Part shown: positions 55,762-64,000 of the stretch, piece after piece
Numbering within the stretch: position 1 is the first letter of the stretch
Layout: each line of letters opens with the position of its first letter
DNA from: Auanema rhodensis
Taxonomy: Eukaryota; Nematoda; Chromadorea; Rhabditida; Rhabditidae
DNA: 64,000 nucleotides
Direction of reading: 5' to 3'
Assembly: GCA_964057225.1 (NCBI GenBank)
Contig: OZ059897.1
Location: 10,974,001-11,038,000, forward strand
Made by a program: the position numbers and the translations under genes
The notes under the pieces: generated by a model
What the model saw: only the letters and a program-made list of their open reading frames with translations
Told to the model about the DNA's origin: nothing
The model's database searches: none

Positions 55762-55833
55762 GCCCAAGTAATATAGTGGTTAGTACTCCACGTTGTGGCC
55801 GTGGCGACACAGATTCGATTCCTGTCTTGGGCA
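55762..55833 (+). tRNA. tRNA-His: tRNA-His(GUG), A10+A53 type
   Basis: Copy 168. Counterpart of copy 153. Confidence 0.75.
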
Positions 55834-56093
55834 TTTTTTGTTTTGAAATTAAAATGCTACAAAATTATTGCTTGCTTGTCATGTTAGATTTCTTTAATTT
55901 GAATACTTATTCAAGTTATAACAATTTTTGATTTAATCACGTTCAATCAACTGTATTGTTTTCAAAAATAAAGACATCTTTCAATTTCTGGTCATTGAAT
56001 TAGAATTTTCATGTTGTCACACAGAAATTGAAGAATCTTAGTTCATTTCAGTAACAATGAACACACTAACTTTGTTAAGTTGTTGTAATATCG

Positions 56094-56165
56094 GCCCAAG
56101 TAGTATAGTGGTTAGTACTCCACGTTGTGGCCGTGGCGACACAGGTTCGATTCCTGTCTTGGGCA
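56094..56165 (+). tRNA. tRNA-His: tRNA-His(GUG), canonical
   Basis: Copy 169. Counterpart of copy 154. Confidence 0.95.
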
Positions 56166-56425
56166 TTTTTTGTTTTGAAATTTAAATGCTATAAAATTAT
56201 TGCTTGCTTGTCATGTTAGATTTTTTTAATTTGAATACTTATTCAAGTTTTAACAATTTTGGATTTAATCACGTTCAATCAACTGTATTGTTTTCAAAAA
56301 TAAAGACATCTTTCAATTTCTGGTCATTGAATTTGAATTTTCATGTTGTCACACAGAAATTGAAGAATCTTAGTTCATTTCAGTAACAATGAACACACTT
56401 ACTTTGTTAAGTTGTTGTAATATCG

Positions 56426-56497
56426 GCCCAAGTAGTATAGTGGTTAGTACTCCACGTTGTGGCCGTGGCGACACAGATTCGATTCCTGTCTTGGGCA
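56426..56497 (+). tRNA. tRNA-His: tRNA-His(GUG), A53 type
   Basis: Copy 170. Counterpart of copy 155. Confidence 0.85.
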
Positions 56498-56757
56498 TTT
56501 TTTGTTTTGAAATTAAAATGCTATAAACATATTGCTTGCTTGTCATGTTAGATTTGTTTAATTCAAATACTTATTTAAGTTCTAACAATTTTCGATTTAA
56601 TCACGTTCAATCAACTGTATTGTTTTCAAAAATAAAGACATCTTTCAATTTCTGTTCATTGAATTAGAATTTTCATGTTGTCACACAGAAATTGAAGAAT
56701 CTTAGTTCAATTCAGTAACAATGAACACACTAACTTTGTTAAGTTGTTGTAATATCG

Positions 56758-56829
56758 GCCCAAGTAATATAGTGGTTAGTACTCCACGTTGTGGCCGTGG
56801 CGACACAGATTCGATTCCTGTCTTGGGCA
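56758..56829 (+). tRNA. tRNA-His: tRNA-His(GUG), A10+A53 type
   Basis: Copy 171. Counterpart of copy 165. Confidence 0.75.
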
Positions 56830-57089
56830 TTTTTTGTTTTGAAATTAAAATGCTACAAAATTATTGCTTGCTTGTCATGTTAGATTTCTTTAATTCAAAT
56901 ACATATTTAAGTTCTAACAATTTTTGATTTAATCACGTTCAATTAACTGTATTGTTTTCAAAAATAAAGACAAAATTCAATTTCTGTTCATTGAATTAGA
57001 ATTTTCATGTTGTCACACTGAAATTGAAGAATCTTAGTTCATTTCAGTAACAATGAACAGAATAACTTTGTTTAGTTGTTGTAATATCG

Positions 57090-57161
57090 GCCCAAGTAGT
57101 ATAGTGGTTAGTACTCCACGTTGTGGCCGTGGCGACACAGGTTTGATTCCTGTCTTGGGCA
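57090..57161 (+). tRNA. tRNA-His: tRNA-His(GUG), T56 variant
   Basis: Copy 172. As copy 138, but not followed by a T4 copy. Confidence 0.75.
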
Positions 57162-57421
57162 TTTTTTGTTTTGAAATTAAAATGCTACAAAATTATTGCT
57201 TGCTTGTCATGTTAGATTTCTTTAATTCAAATACATATTTAAGTTCTAACAATTTTTGATTTAATCACGTTCAATTAACTGTATTGTTTTCAAAAATAAA
57301 GACATCTTTCAATTTCTGGTCATTGAATTAGAATTTTCATGTTGTCACACAGAAATTGAAGAATCTTAGTTCATTTCAGTAACAATGAACACACTAACTT
57401 TGTTAAGTTGTTGTAATATCG

Positions 57422-57493
57422 GCCCAAGTAGTATAGTGGTTAGTACTCCACGTTGTGGCCGTGGCGACACAGGTTCGATTCCTGTCTTGGGCA
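57422..57493 (+). tRNA. tRNA-His: tRNA-His(GUG), canonical
   Basis: Copy 173. Canonical. Confidence 0.95.
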
Positions 57494-57753
57494 TTTTTTG
57501 TTTTGAAATTAAAATGCTATAAAATTATTGCTTGCTTGTCTTGTTAGATTTCTTTAATTTGAATACTTATTCAAGTTATAACAATTTTCGATTTAATCAC
57601 GTTCAATCAACTGTATTGTTTTCAAAAATAAAGACAAAATTCAATTTCTGTTCATTGAATTAGAATTTTCATGTTGTCACACAGAAATTGAAGAATCTTA
57701 GTTCAATTCAGTAACAATGAACACACTAACTTTGTTAAGTTGTTGTAATATCG

Positions 57754-57825
57754 GCCCAAGTAATATAGTGGTTAGTACTCCACGTTGTGGCCGTGGCGAC
57801 ACAGATTCGATTCCTGTCTTGGGCA
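57754..57825 (+). tRNA. tRNA-His: tRNA-His(GUG), A10+A53 type
   Basis: Copy 174. Counterpart of copy 165. Confidence 0.75.
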
Positions 57826-58085
57826 TTTTTTGTTTTGAAATTAAAATGCTACAAAATTATTGCTTGCTTGTCATGTTAGATTTCTTTAATTCAAATACAT
57901 ATTTAAGTTCTAACAATTTTTGATTTAATCACGTTCAATTAACTGTATTGTTTTCAAAAATAAAGACAAAATTCAATTTCTGTTCATTGAATTAGAATTT
58001 TCATGTTGTCACACAGAAATTGAAGAATCTTAGTTCATTTCAGTAACAATGAACAGAATAACTTTGTTTAGTTGTTGTAATATCG

Positions 58086-58157
58086 GCCCAAGTAGTATAG
58101 TGGTTAGTACTCCACGTTGTGGCCGTGGCGACACAGGTTTGATTCCTGTCTTGGGCA
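58086..58157 (+). tRNA. tRNA-His: tRNA-His(GUG), T56 variant
   Basis: Copy 175. Counterpart of copy 166; last T56 copy in the window. Confidence 0.75.
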
Positions 58158-58417
58158 TTTTTTGTTTTGAAATTAAAATGCTACAAAATTATTGCTTGCT
58201 TGTCATGTTAGATTTCTTTAATTCAAATACATATTTAAGTTCTAACAATTTTTGATTTAATCACGTTCAATTAACTGTATTGTTTTCAAAAATAAAGACA
58301 AAATTCAATTTCTGTTCATTGAATTAGAATTTTCATGTTGTCACACAGAAATTGAAGAATCTTAGTTCATTTCAGTAACAATGAACAGAATAACTTTGTT
58401 TAGTTGTTGTCATATCG

Positions 58418-58489
58418 GCCTAAGTAGTATAGTGGTTAGTACTCCACGTTGTGGCCGTGGCGACACAGGTTCGATTCCTGTCTTGGGCA
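58418..58489 (+). tRNA. tRNA-His: tRNA-His(GUG), T4 variant
   Basis: Copy 176. Counterpart of copy 167; last T4 copy. Confidence 0.9.
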
Positions 58490-58749
58490 TTTTTTGTTTT
58501 GAAATTAAAATGCTATAAACATATTGCTTGCTTGTCATGTTAGATTTCTTTAATTCAAATACTTATTTAAGTTCTAACAATTTTTGATTTAATCACGTTC
58601 AATTAACTGTATTGTTTTCAAAAATAAAGACATCTTTCAATTTCTGGTCATTGAATTAGAATTTTCATGTTGTCACACAGAAATTGAAGATTCTTAGTTC
58701 AATTCAGTAACAATGAACACACTAACTTTTTTAAGTTGTTGTGATATCG

Positions 58750-58821
58750 GCCCAAGTAATATAGTGGTTAGTACTCCACGTTGTGGCCGTGGCGACACAG
58801 ATTCGATTCCTGTCTTGGGCA
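58750..58821 (+). tRNA. tRNA-His: tRNA-His(GUG), A10+A53 type
   Basis: Copy 177. Counterpart of copy 168. Confidence 0.75.
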
Positions 58822-59081
58822 TTTTTTGTTTTGAAATTAAAATGCTACAAAATTATTGCTTGCTTGTCATGTTAGATTTCTTTAATTTGAATACTTATTC
58901 AAGTTATAACAATTTTTGATTTAATCACGTTCAATCAACTGTATTGTTTTCAAAAATAAAGACATCTTTCAATTTCTGGTCATTGAATTAGAATTTTCAT
59001 GTTGTCACACAGAAATTGAAGAATCTTAGTTCATTTCAGTAACAATGAACACACTAACTTTGTTAAGTTGTTGTAATATCG

Positions 59082-59153
59082 GCCCTAGTAGTATAGTGGT
59101 TAGTACTCCACGTTGTGGCCGTGGCGACACAGGTTCGATTCCTGTCTTGGGCA
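59082..59153 (+). tRNA. tRNA-His: tRNA-His(GUG), T5 variant
   Basis: Copy 178. A5 to T gives a T5-T68 mismatch in the acceptor stem, private to this copy; otherwise the counterpart of canonical copy 169. Confidence 0.85.
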
Positions 59154-59413
59154 TTTTTTGTTTTGAAATTTAAATGCTATAAAATTATTGCTTGCTTGTC
59201 ATGTTAGATTTTTTTAATTTGAATACTTATTCAAGTTTTAACAATTTTGGATTTAATCACGTTCAATCAACTGTATTGTTTTCAAAAATAAAGACATCTT
59301 TCAATTTCTGGTCATTGAATTTGAATTTTCATGTTGTCACACAGAAATTGAAGAATCTTAGTTCATTTCAGTAACAATGAACACACTTACTTTGTTAAGT
59401 TGTTGTAATATCG

Positions 59414-59485
59414 GCCCAAGTAGTATAGTGGTTAGTACTCCACGTTGTGGCCGTGGCGACACAGATTCGATTCCTGTCTTGGGCA
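59414..59485 (+). tRNA. tRNA-His: tRNA-His(GUG), A53 type
   Basis: Copy 179. Counterpart of copy 170. Confidence 0.85.
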
Positions 59486-59745
59486 TTTTTTGTTTTGAAA
59501 TTAAAATGCTATAAACATATTGCTTGCTTGTCATGTTAGATTTGTTTAATTCAAATACTTATTTAAGTTCTAACAATTTTCGATTTAATCACGTTCAATC
59601 AACTGTATTGTTTTCAAAAATAAAGACATCTTTCAATTTCTGGTCATTGAATTAGAATTTTCATGTTGTCACACAGAAATTGAAGAATCTTAGTTCATTT
59701 CAGTAACAATGAACACACTAACTTTGTTAAGTTGTTGTAATATCG

Positions 59746-59817
59746 GCCCAAGTAGTATAGTGGTCAGTACTCCACGTTGTGGCCGTGGCGACACAGATTC
59801 GATTCCTGTCTTGGGCA
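59746..59817 (+). tRNA. tRNA-His: tRNA-His(GUG), C20a+A53 type
   Basis: Copy 180. Counterpart of copies 145 and 156. Confidence 0.85.
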
Positions 59818-60077
59818 TTTTTTGTTTCGAAATTAAAATGCTATAAACATATTGCTTGCTTGTCATGTTAGATTTGTTTAATTCAAATACTTATTTAAGT
59901 TCCAACAATTTTTGATTTAATCACGTTCAATTAACTGTATTGTTTTCAAAAATAAAGACATCTTTCAATTTCTGGTCATTGAATTAGAATTTTCATGTTG
60001 TCACACAGAAATTGAAGATTCTTAGTTCAATTCAGTAACAATGAACACACTAACTTTTTTAAGTTGTTGTGATATCG

Positions 60078-60149
60078 GCCCAAGTAGTATAGTGGTTAGT
60101 ACTCCACGTTGTGGCCGTGGCGACACAGATTCGATTCCTGTCTTGGGCA
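60078..60149 (+). tRNA. tRNA-His: tRNA-His(GUG), A53 type
   Basis: Copy 181. A53 with the GTGATATCG leader that elsewhere precedes only A10 copies, a sign of exchange between leader and tRNA. Confidence 0.85.
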
Positions 60150-60409
60150 TTTTTTGTTTTGAAATTTAAATGCTATAAAATTATTGCTTGCTTGTCATGT
60201 TAGATTTGTTTAATTCAAATACTTATTTAAGTTCCAACAATTTTCAATCAAATCACGTTCATTTAACTGTATTGTTTTCAAAAATAAAGACAAAATTCAA
60301 TTTCTGTTCGTTGAATTAGAATTTTCATGTTGTCACACAGAAATTGAAGAATCTTAGTTCATTTCAGTAACAATGAACACACTAACTTTGTTAAGTTGTT
60401 GTAATATCG

Positions 60410-60481
60410 GCCCAAGTAGTATAGTGGTTAGTACTCCACGTTGTGGCCGTGGCGACACAGGTTCGATTCCTGTCTTGGGCA
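60410..60481 (+). tRNA. tRNA-His: tRNA-His(GUG), canonical
   Basis: Copy 182. Canonical. Confidence 0.95.
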
Positions 60482-60741
60482 TTTTTTGTTTTGAAATTAA
60501 AATGCTATAAAATTATTGCTTGCTTGTCTTGTTAGATTTCTTTAATTTGAATACTTATTCAAGTTATAACAATTTTCGATTTAATCACGTTCAATCAACT
60601 GTATTGTTTTCAAAAATAAAGACAAAATTCAATTTCTGTTCGTTGAATTAGAATTTTCATGTTGTCACACAGAAATTGAAGAATCTTAGTTCATTTCAGT
60701 AACAATGAACACACTAACTTTGTTAAGTTGTTGTAATATCG

Positions 60742-60813
60742 GCCCAAGTAATATAGTGGTTAGTACTCCACGTTGTGGCCGTGGCGACACAGATTCGATT
60801 CCTGTCTTGGGCA
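60742..60813 (+). tRNA. tRNA-His: tRNA-His(GUG), A10+A53 type
   Basis: Copy 183. A10 and A53. Confidence 0.75.
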
Positions 60814-61073
60814 TTTTTTGTTTTGAAATTAAAATGCTACAAAATTATTGCTTGCTTGTCATGTTAGATTTCTTTAATTCAAATACATATTTAAGTTCTA
60901 ACAATTTTTGATTTAATCACGTTCAATTAACTGTATTGTTTTCAAAAATAAAGACAAAATTCAATTTCTGTTCATTGAATTAGAATTTTCATGTTGTCAC
61001 ACAGAAATTGAAGAATCTTAGTTCATTTCAGTAACAATGAACACACTAACTTTTTTAAGTTGTTGTGATATCG

Positions 61074-61145
61074 GCCCAAGTAATATAGTGGTTAGTACTC
61101 CACGTTGTGGCCGTGGCGACACAGATTCGATTCCTGTCTTGGGCA
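61074..61145 (+). tRNA. tRNA-His: tRNA-His(GUG), A10+A53 type
   Basis: Copy 184. A10 and A53; followed by a T5 terminator from a 1-bp deletion, so the unit is 331 bp. Confidence 0.75.
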
Positions 61146-61150
61146 TTTTT
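61146..61150 (+). terminator. T5 terminator after copy 184, 1-bp deletion
   Basis: One T of the usual six is missing. This is one of two length changes in the whole array, and both fall in the terminator T tract. Confidence 0.75.
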
Positions 61151-61404
61151 GTTTTGAAATTAAAATGCTACAAAATTATTGCTTGCTTGTCATGTTAGAT
61201 TTCTTTAATTTGAATACTTATTCAAGTTATAACAATTTTTGATTTAATCACGTTCAATCAACTGTATTGTTTTCAAAAATAAAGACAAAATTCAATTTCT
61301 GTTCATTGAATTAGAATTTTCATGTTGTCACACAGAAATTGAAGAATCTTAGTTCAATTCAGTAACAATGAACACACTAACTTTGTTAAGTTGTTGTGAT
61401 ATCG

Positions 61405-61476
61405 GCCCAAGTAATATAGTGGTTAGTACTCCACGTTGTGGCCGTGGCGACACAGATTCGATTCCTGTCTTGGGCA
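61405..61476 (+). tRNA. tRNA-His: tRNA-His(GUG), A10+A53 type
   Basis: Copy 185. Spacer type of copies 72, 78, 92 and 130. Confidence 0.75.
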
Positions 61477-61736
61477 TTTTTTGTTTTGAAATTAATGTGC
61501 TACAAAATTATTGCTTGCTTGTCATGTTAGATTTCTATAATTTGAATACTTTTTCAAGTTATAACAATTTTTGATTTAATCACGTTCAATTAACTGTATT
61601 GTTTTCAGAAATAAAGACATCTTTCAATTTCTGGTCATTGAATTAGAATTTTCATGTTGTCACACAGAAATTGAAGATTCTTAGTTCAATTCAGTAACAA
61701 TGAACACACTAACTTTGTTAAGTTGTTGTGATATCG

Positions 61737-61808
61737 GCCCAAGTAATATAGTGGTTAGTACTCCACGTTGTGGCCGTGGCGACACAGATTCGATTCCTGT
61801 CTTGGGCA
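61737..61808 (+). tRNA. tRNA-His: tRNA-His(GUG), A10+A53 type
   Basis: Copy 186. A10 and A53. Confidence 0.75.
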
Positions 61809-62068
61809 TTTTTTGTTTTGAAATTAAAATGCTACAAAATTATTGCTTGCTTGTCATGTTAGATTTCTTTAATTTGAATACTTATTCAAGTTATAACAAT
61901 TTTTGATTTAATCACGTTCAATCAACTGTATTGTTTTCAAAAATAAAGACAAAATTCAATTTCTGTTCATTGAATTAGAATTTTCATGTTGTCACACAGA
62001 AATTGAAGAATCTTAGTTCAATTCAGTAACAATGAACACACTAACTTTGTTAAGTTGTTGTAATATCG

Positions 62069-62140
62069 GCTCAAGTAATATAGTGGTTAGTACTCCACGT
62101 TGTGGCCGTGGCGACACAGATTCGATTCCTGTTTTGGGCA
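62069..62140 (+). tRNA. tRNA-His: tRNA-His(GUG), T3+A10+A53+T66
   Basis: Copy 187. As copy 132 plus C3 to T (T3-G70 wobble), giving a weak acceptor stem. Confidence 0.65.
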
Positions 62141-62400
62141 TTTTTTGTTTTGAAATTTAAATGCTATAAAATTATTGCTTGCTTGTCATGTTAGATTTCT
62201 TTAATTTGAATATTTATTCAAGTTATAACAATTTTCGATTTAATCACGTTCAATCAACTGTATTGTTTTCAAAAATAAAGACAAAATTCAATTTCTGTTC
62301 ATTGAATTAGAATTTTCATGTTGTCACACAGAAATTGAAGAATCTTAGTTCATTTCAGTAACAATGAACAGAATAACTTTGTTTAGTTGTTGTAATATCG

Positions 62401-62472
62401 GCCCAAGTAGTATAGTGGTTAGTACTCCACGTTGTGGCCGTGGCGACACAGGTTCGATTCCTGTCTTGGGCA
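62401..62472 (+). tRNA. tRNA-His: tRNA-His(GUG), canonical
   Basis: Copy 188. Counterpart of copy 133. Confidence 0.95.
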
Positions 62473-62732
62473 TTTTTTGTTTTGAAATTAAAATGCTATA
62501 AACATATTGCTAGCTTGTCATGTTAGATTTCTTTAATTTGAATACTTATTCAAGTTCTAACAATTTTTAATTTAATCACGTTTAATTAATAGTATTGTTT
62601 TCAAAAATAAAGACATCTTTCAATTTCTGGCCTTTGAATTAGAATTTTCATGTTGTCACACAGAAATTGAAGAATCTTAGTTCAATTCAGTAACAATGAA
62701 CACACTAACTTTGTTAAGTTGTTGTAATATCG

Positions 62733-62804
62733 GCCCAAGTAATATAGTGGTTAGTACTCCACGTTGTGGCCGTGGCGACACAGATTCGATTCCTTTGTTG
62801 GGCA
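62733..62804 (+). pseudogene. Degenerate tRNA-His(GUG) copy
   Basis: Copy 189. Same four changes as copy 134 (A10, A53, T64, G66) and a T5 terminator; counterpart of it 55 units later. Confidence 0.7.
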
Positions 62805-63064
62805 TTTTTCGTTTTGAAATTAAAATGCTACAAAATTATTGCTTGCTTGTCATGTTAGATTTCTTTAATTTGAATACTTATTCAAGTAATAACAATTTTC
62901 GATTTAATCACGTTCAATTAATAGTATTGTTTTCAAAAATAAAGACATCTTTCAATTTCTGGCCTTTGAATTAGAATTTTCATGTTGTGACACAGAAATT
63001 GAAGAATCTTAGTTCATTTCAGTAACAATGAACACACTAACTTTGTTAAGTTGTTGTTATATTG

Positions 63065-63136
63065 GCCCAAGTAATATAGTGGTTAGTACTCCACGTTGTG
63101 GCCGTGGCGACACAGATTCGATTCCTGTCTTGGGCA
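63065..63136 (+). tRNA. tRNA-His: tRNA-His(GUG), A10+A53 type
   Basis: Copy 190. GTTATATTG leader as copy 135, but the 3' half lacks T66 and the following spacer is that of copies 142 and 153, so this unit is a likely recombinant. Confidence 0.75.
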
Positions 63137-63396
63137 TTTTTTGTTTTGAAATTAAAATGCTACAAAATTATTGCTTGCTTGTCATGTTAGATTTCTTTAA
63201 TTTGAATACTTATTCAAGTTATAACAATTTTTGATTTAATCACGTTCAATCAACTGTATTGTTTTCAAAAATAAAGACATCTTTCAATTTCTGGTCATTG
63301 AATTAGAATTTTCATGTTGTCACACAGAAATTGAAGAATCTTAGTTCATTTCAGTAACAATGAACACACTAACTTTGTTAAGTTGTTGTAATATCG

Positions 63397-63468
63397 GCCC
63401 AAGTAGTATAGTGGTTAGTACTCCACGTTGTGGCCGTGGCGACACAGGTTCGATTCCTGTCTTGGGCA
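63397..63468 (+). tRNA. tRNA-His: tRNA-His(GUG), canonical
   Basis: Copy 191. Counterpart of copies 143, 154 and 169. Confidence 0.95.
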
Positions 63469-63728
63469 TTTTTTGTTTTGAAATTTAAATGCTATAAAAT
63501 TATTGCTTGCTTGTCATGTTAGATTTTTTTAATTTGAATACTTATTCAAGTTTTAACAATTTTGGATTTAATCACGTTCAATCAACTGTATTGTTTTCAA
63601 AAATAAAGACATCTTTCAATTTCTGGTCATTGAATTTGAATTTTCATGTTGTCACACAGAAATTGAAGAATCTTAGTTCATTTCAGTAACAATGAACACA
63701 CTTACTTTGTTAAGTTGTTGTAATATCG

Positions 63729-63800
63729 GCCCAAGTAGTATAGTGGTTAGTACTCCACGTTGTGGCCGTGGCGACACAGATTCGATTCCTGTCTTGGGCA
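63729..63800 (+). tRNA. tRNA-His: tRNA-His(GUG), A53 type
   Basis: Copy 192, last in the window. A53; counterpart of copies 144, 155, 170 and 179. The remaining 200 bp are ordinary spacer cut by the window edge. Confidence 0.85.
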
Positions 63801-64000
63801 TTTTTTGTTTTGAAATTAAAATGCTATAAACATATTGCTTGCTTGTCATGTTAGATTTGTTTAATTCAAATACTTATTTAAGTTCTAACAATTTTCGATT
63901 TAATCACGTTCAATCAACTGTATTGTTTTCAAAAATAAAGACATCTTTCAATTTCTGGTCATTGAATTAGAATTTTCATGTTGTCACACAGAAATTGAAG

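Larger units (their letters stand above)
46466..59745 (+). repeat. 5-unit higher-order block, four occurrences
   Basis: The order T56, T4, A10+A53, canonical, A53 appears at copies 140-144 (46466), 151-155 (50118), 166-170 (55098) and 175-179 (58086); in the last, the canonical member has a T5 change. Intervening units vary in number. Confidence 0.85.
1..64000 (+). repeat. 332-bp tandem satellite array of tRNA-His genes
   Basis: About 193 head-to-tail units fill the window with no interruption and no unit in reverse orientation. Each unit is a 72-bp tRNA-His gene plus a 260-bp AT-rich spacer. The period is exactly 332 bp apart from one 328-bp unit (copy 125) and one 331-bp unit (copy 184). 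Units differ by scattered substitutions shared among groups of copies, which is the pattern of concerted evolution with higher-order blocks. Both ends of the array lie outside the window. Confidence 0.99.

Noticed and set aside
322-63800. A-to-I editing at base 53 restoring pairing with C61 in A53 copies
   Set aside because: Inosine would pair with C, but no known tRNA deaminase acts at position 53, and the DNA alone cannot show editing.
1-64000. CRISPR array
   Set aside because: The period is regular, but the repeat is the whole 332-bp unit with no unique spacers, and the conserved part is a eukaryotic tRNA gene.
1-64000. tRNA-derived SINE family
   Set aside because: Copies are head-to-tail at a fixed period with no target-site duplications, poly(A) or microsatellite tails, and the tRNA ends exactly at A73 followed by a terminator instead of running into a SINE body.

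Overview
The whole window is one head-to-tail tandem array of a 332-bp unit, and every unit carries one nuclear-type histidine tRNA gene, tRNA-His(GUG), on the + strand. I count 193 copies: copy 0 lacks its 5' end at the left edge, and copies 1-192 are complete. They start at 332n-10 for copies 1-125, 332n-14 for copies 126-184 and 332n-15 for copies 185-192. The only length changes I see are a 4-bp deletion just after copy 125 and a 1-bp deletion just after copy 184. The array runs off both ends, so its true size is unknown. No protein gene is supported: the recurring 60-92 residue reading frames are translations of the repeat itself.

The organism is a eukaryote. The 72-nt gene folds as a cloverleaf with a 4-nt variable region. 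It has discriminator A73, no encoded CCA, internal A and B boxes, and a T-run terminator right after the discriminator. Bacterial tRNA-His normally has C73. The tRNA is about 54% GC and the 260-bp spacer about 25% GC. I cannot name the species.

Variants use standard tRNA numbering and are described against canonical copy 4 (1318-1389). Fifty-five of the 192 complete copies are canonical. The commonest change, G53 to A, is in 106 complete copies plus partial copy 0. It breaks the G53-C61 pair and a B-box base. G10 to A is in 65 copies; it breaks G10-C25 and an A-box base, and usually goes with A53. C20a is a neutral D-loop change. T66 turns G7-C66 into a wobble pair. G1 to A, C4 to T, C56 to T and single private changes mark smaller subfamilies. 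Every copy keeps anticodon GTG, and every complete copy keeps a genomic G at position -1.

Layout: at 0-17 kb canonical copies mix with A53 and C20a+A53 copies in nested 6-, 10- and 12-unit repeats. At 18.6-23.2 kb a 7-unit block is tandemly duplicated. At 23.9-27.9 kb a 6-unit block is tandemly duplicated. At 27.9-45 kb canonical copies alternate with A10+A53 copies, with dimer repeats at 32.9-34.8 kb. At 45.8-60 kb there is a higher-order block with C56T and C4T copies. At 60-64 kb the array mixes units of earlier types. This looks like a satellite made of tRNA genes, kept alike by unequal exchange or conversion, with intact genes scattered among decayed ones.
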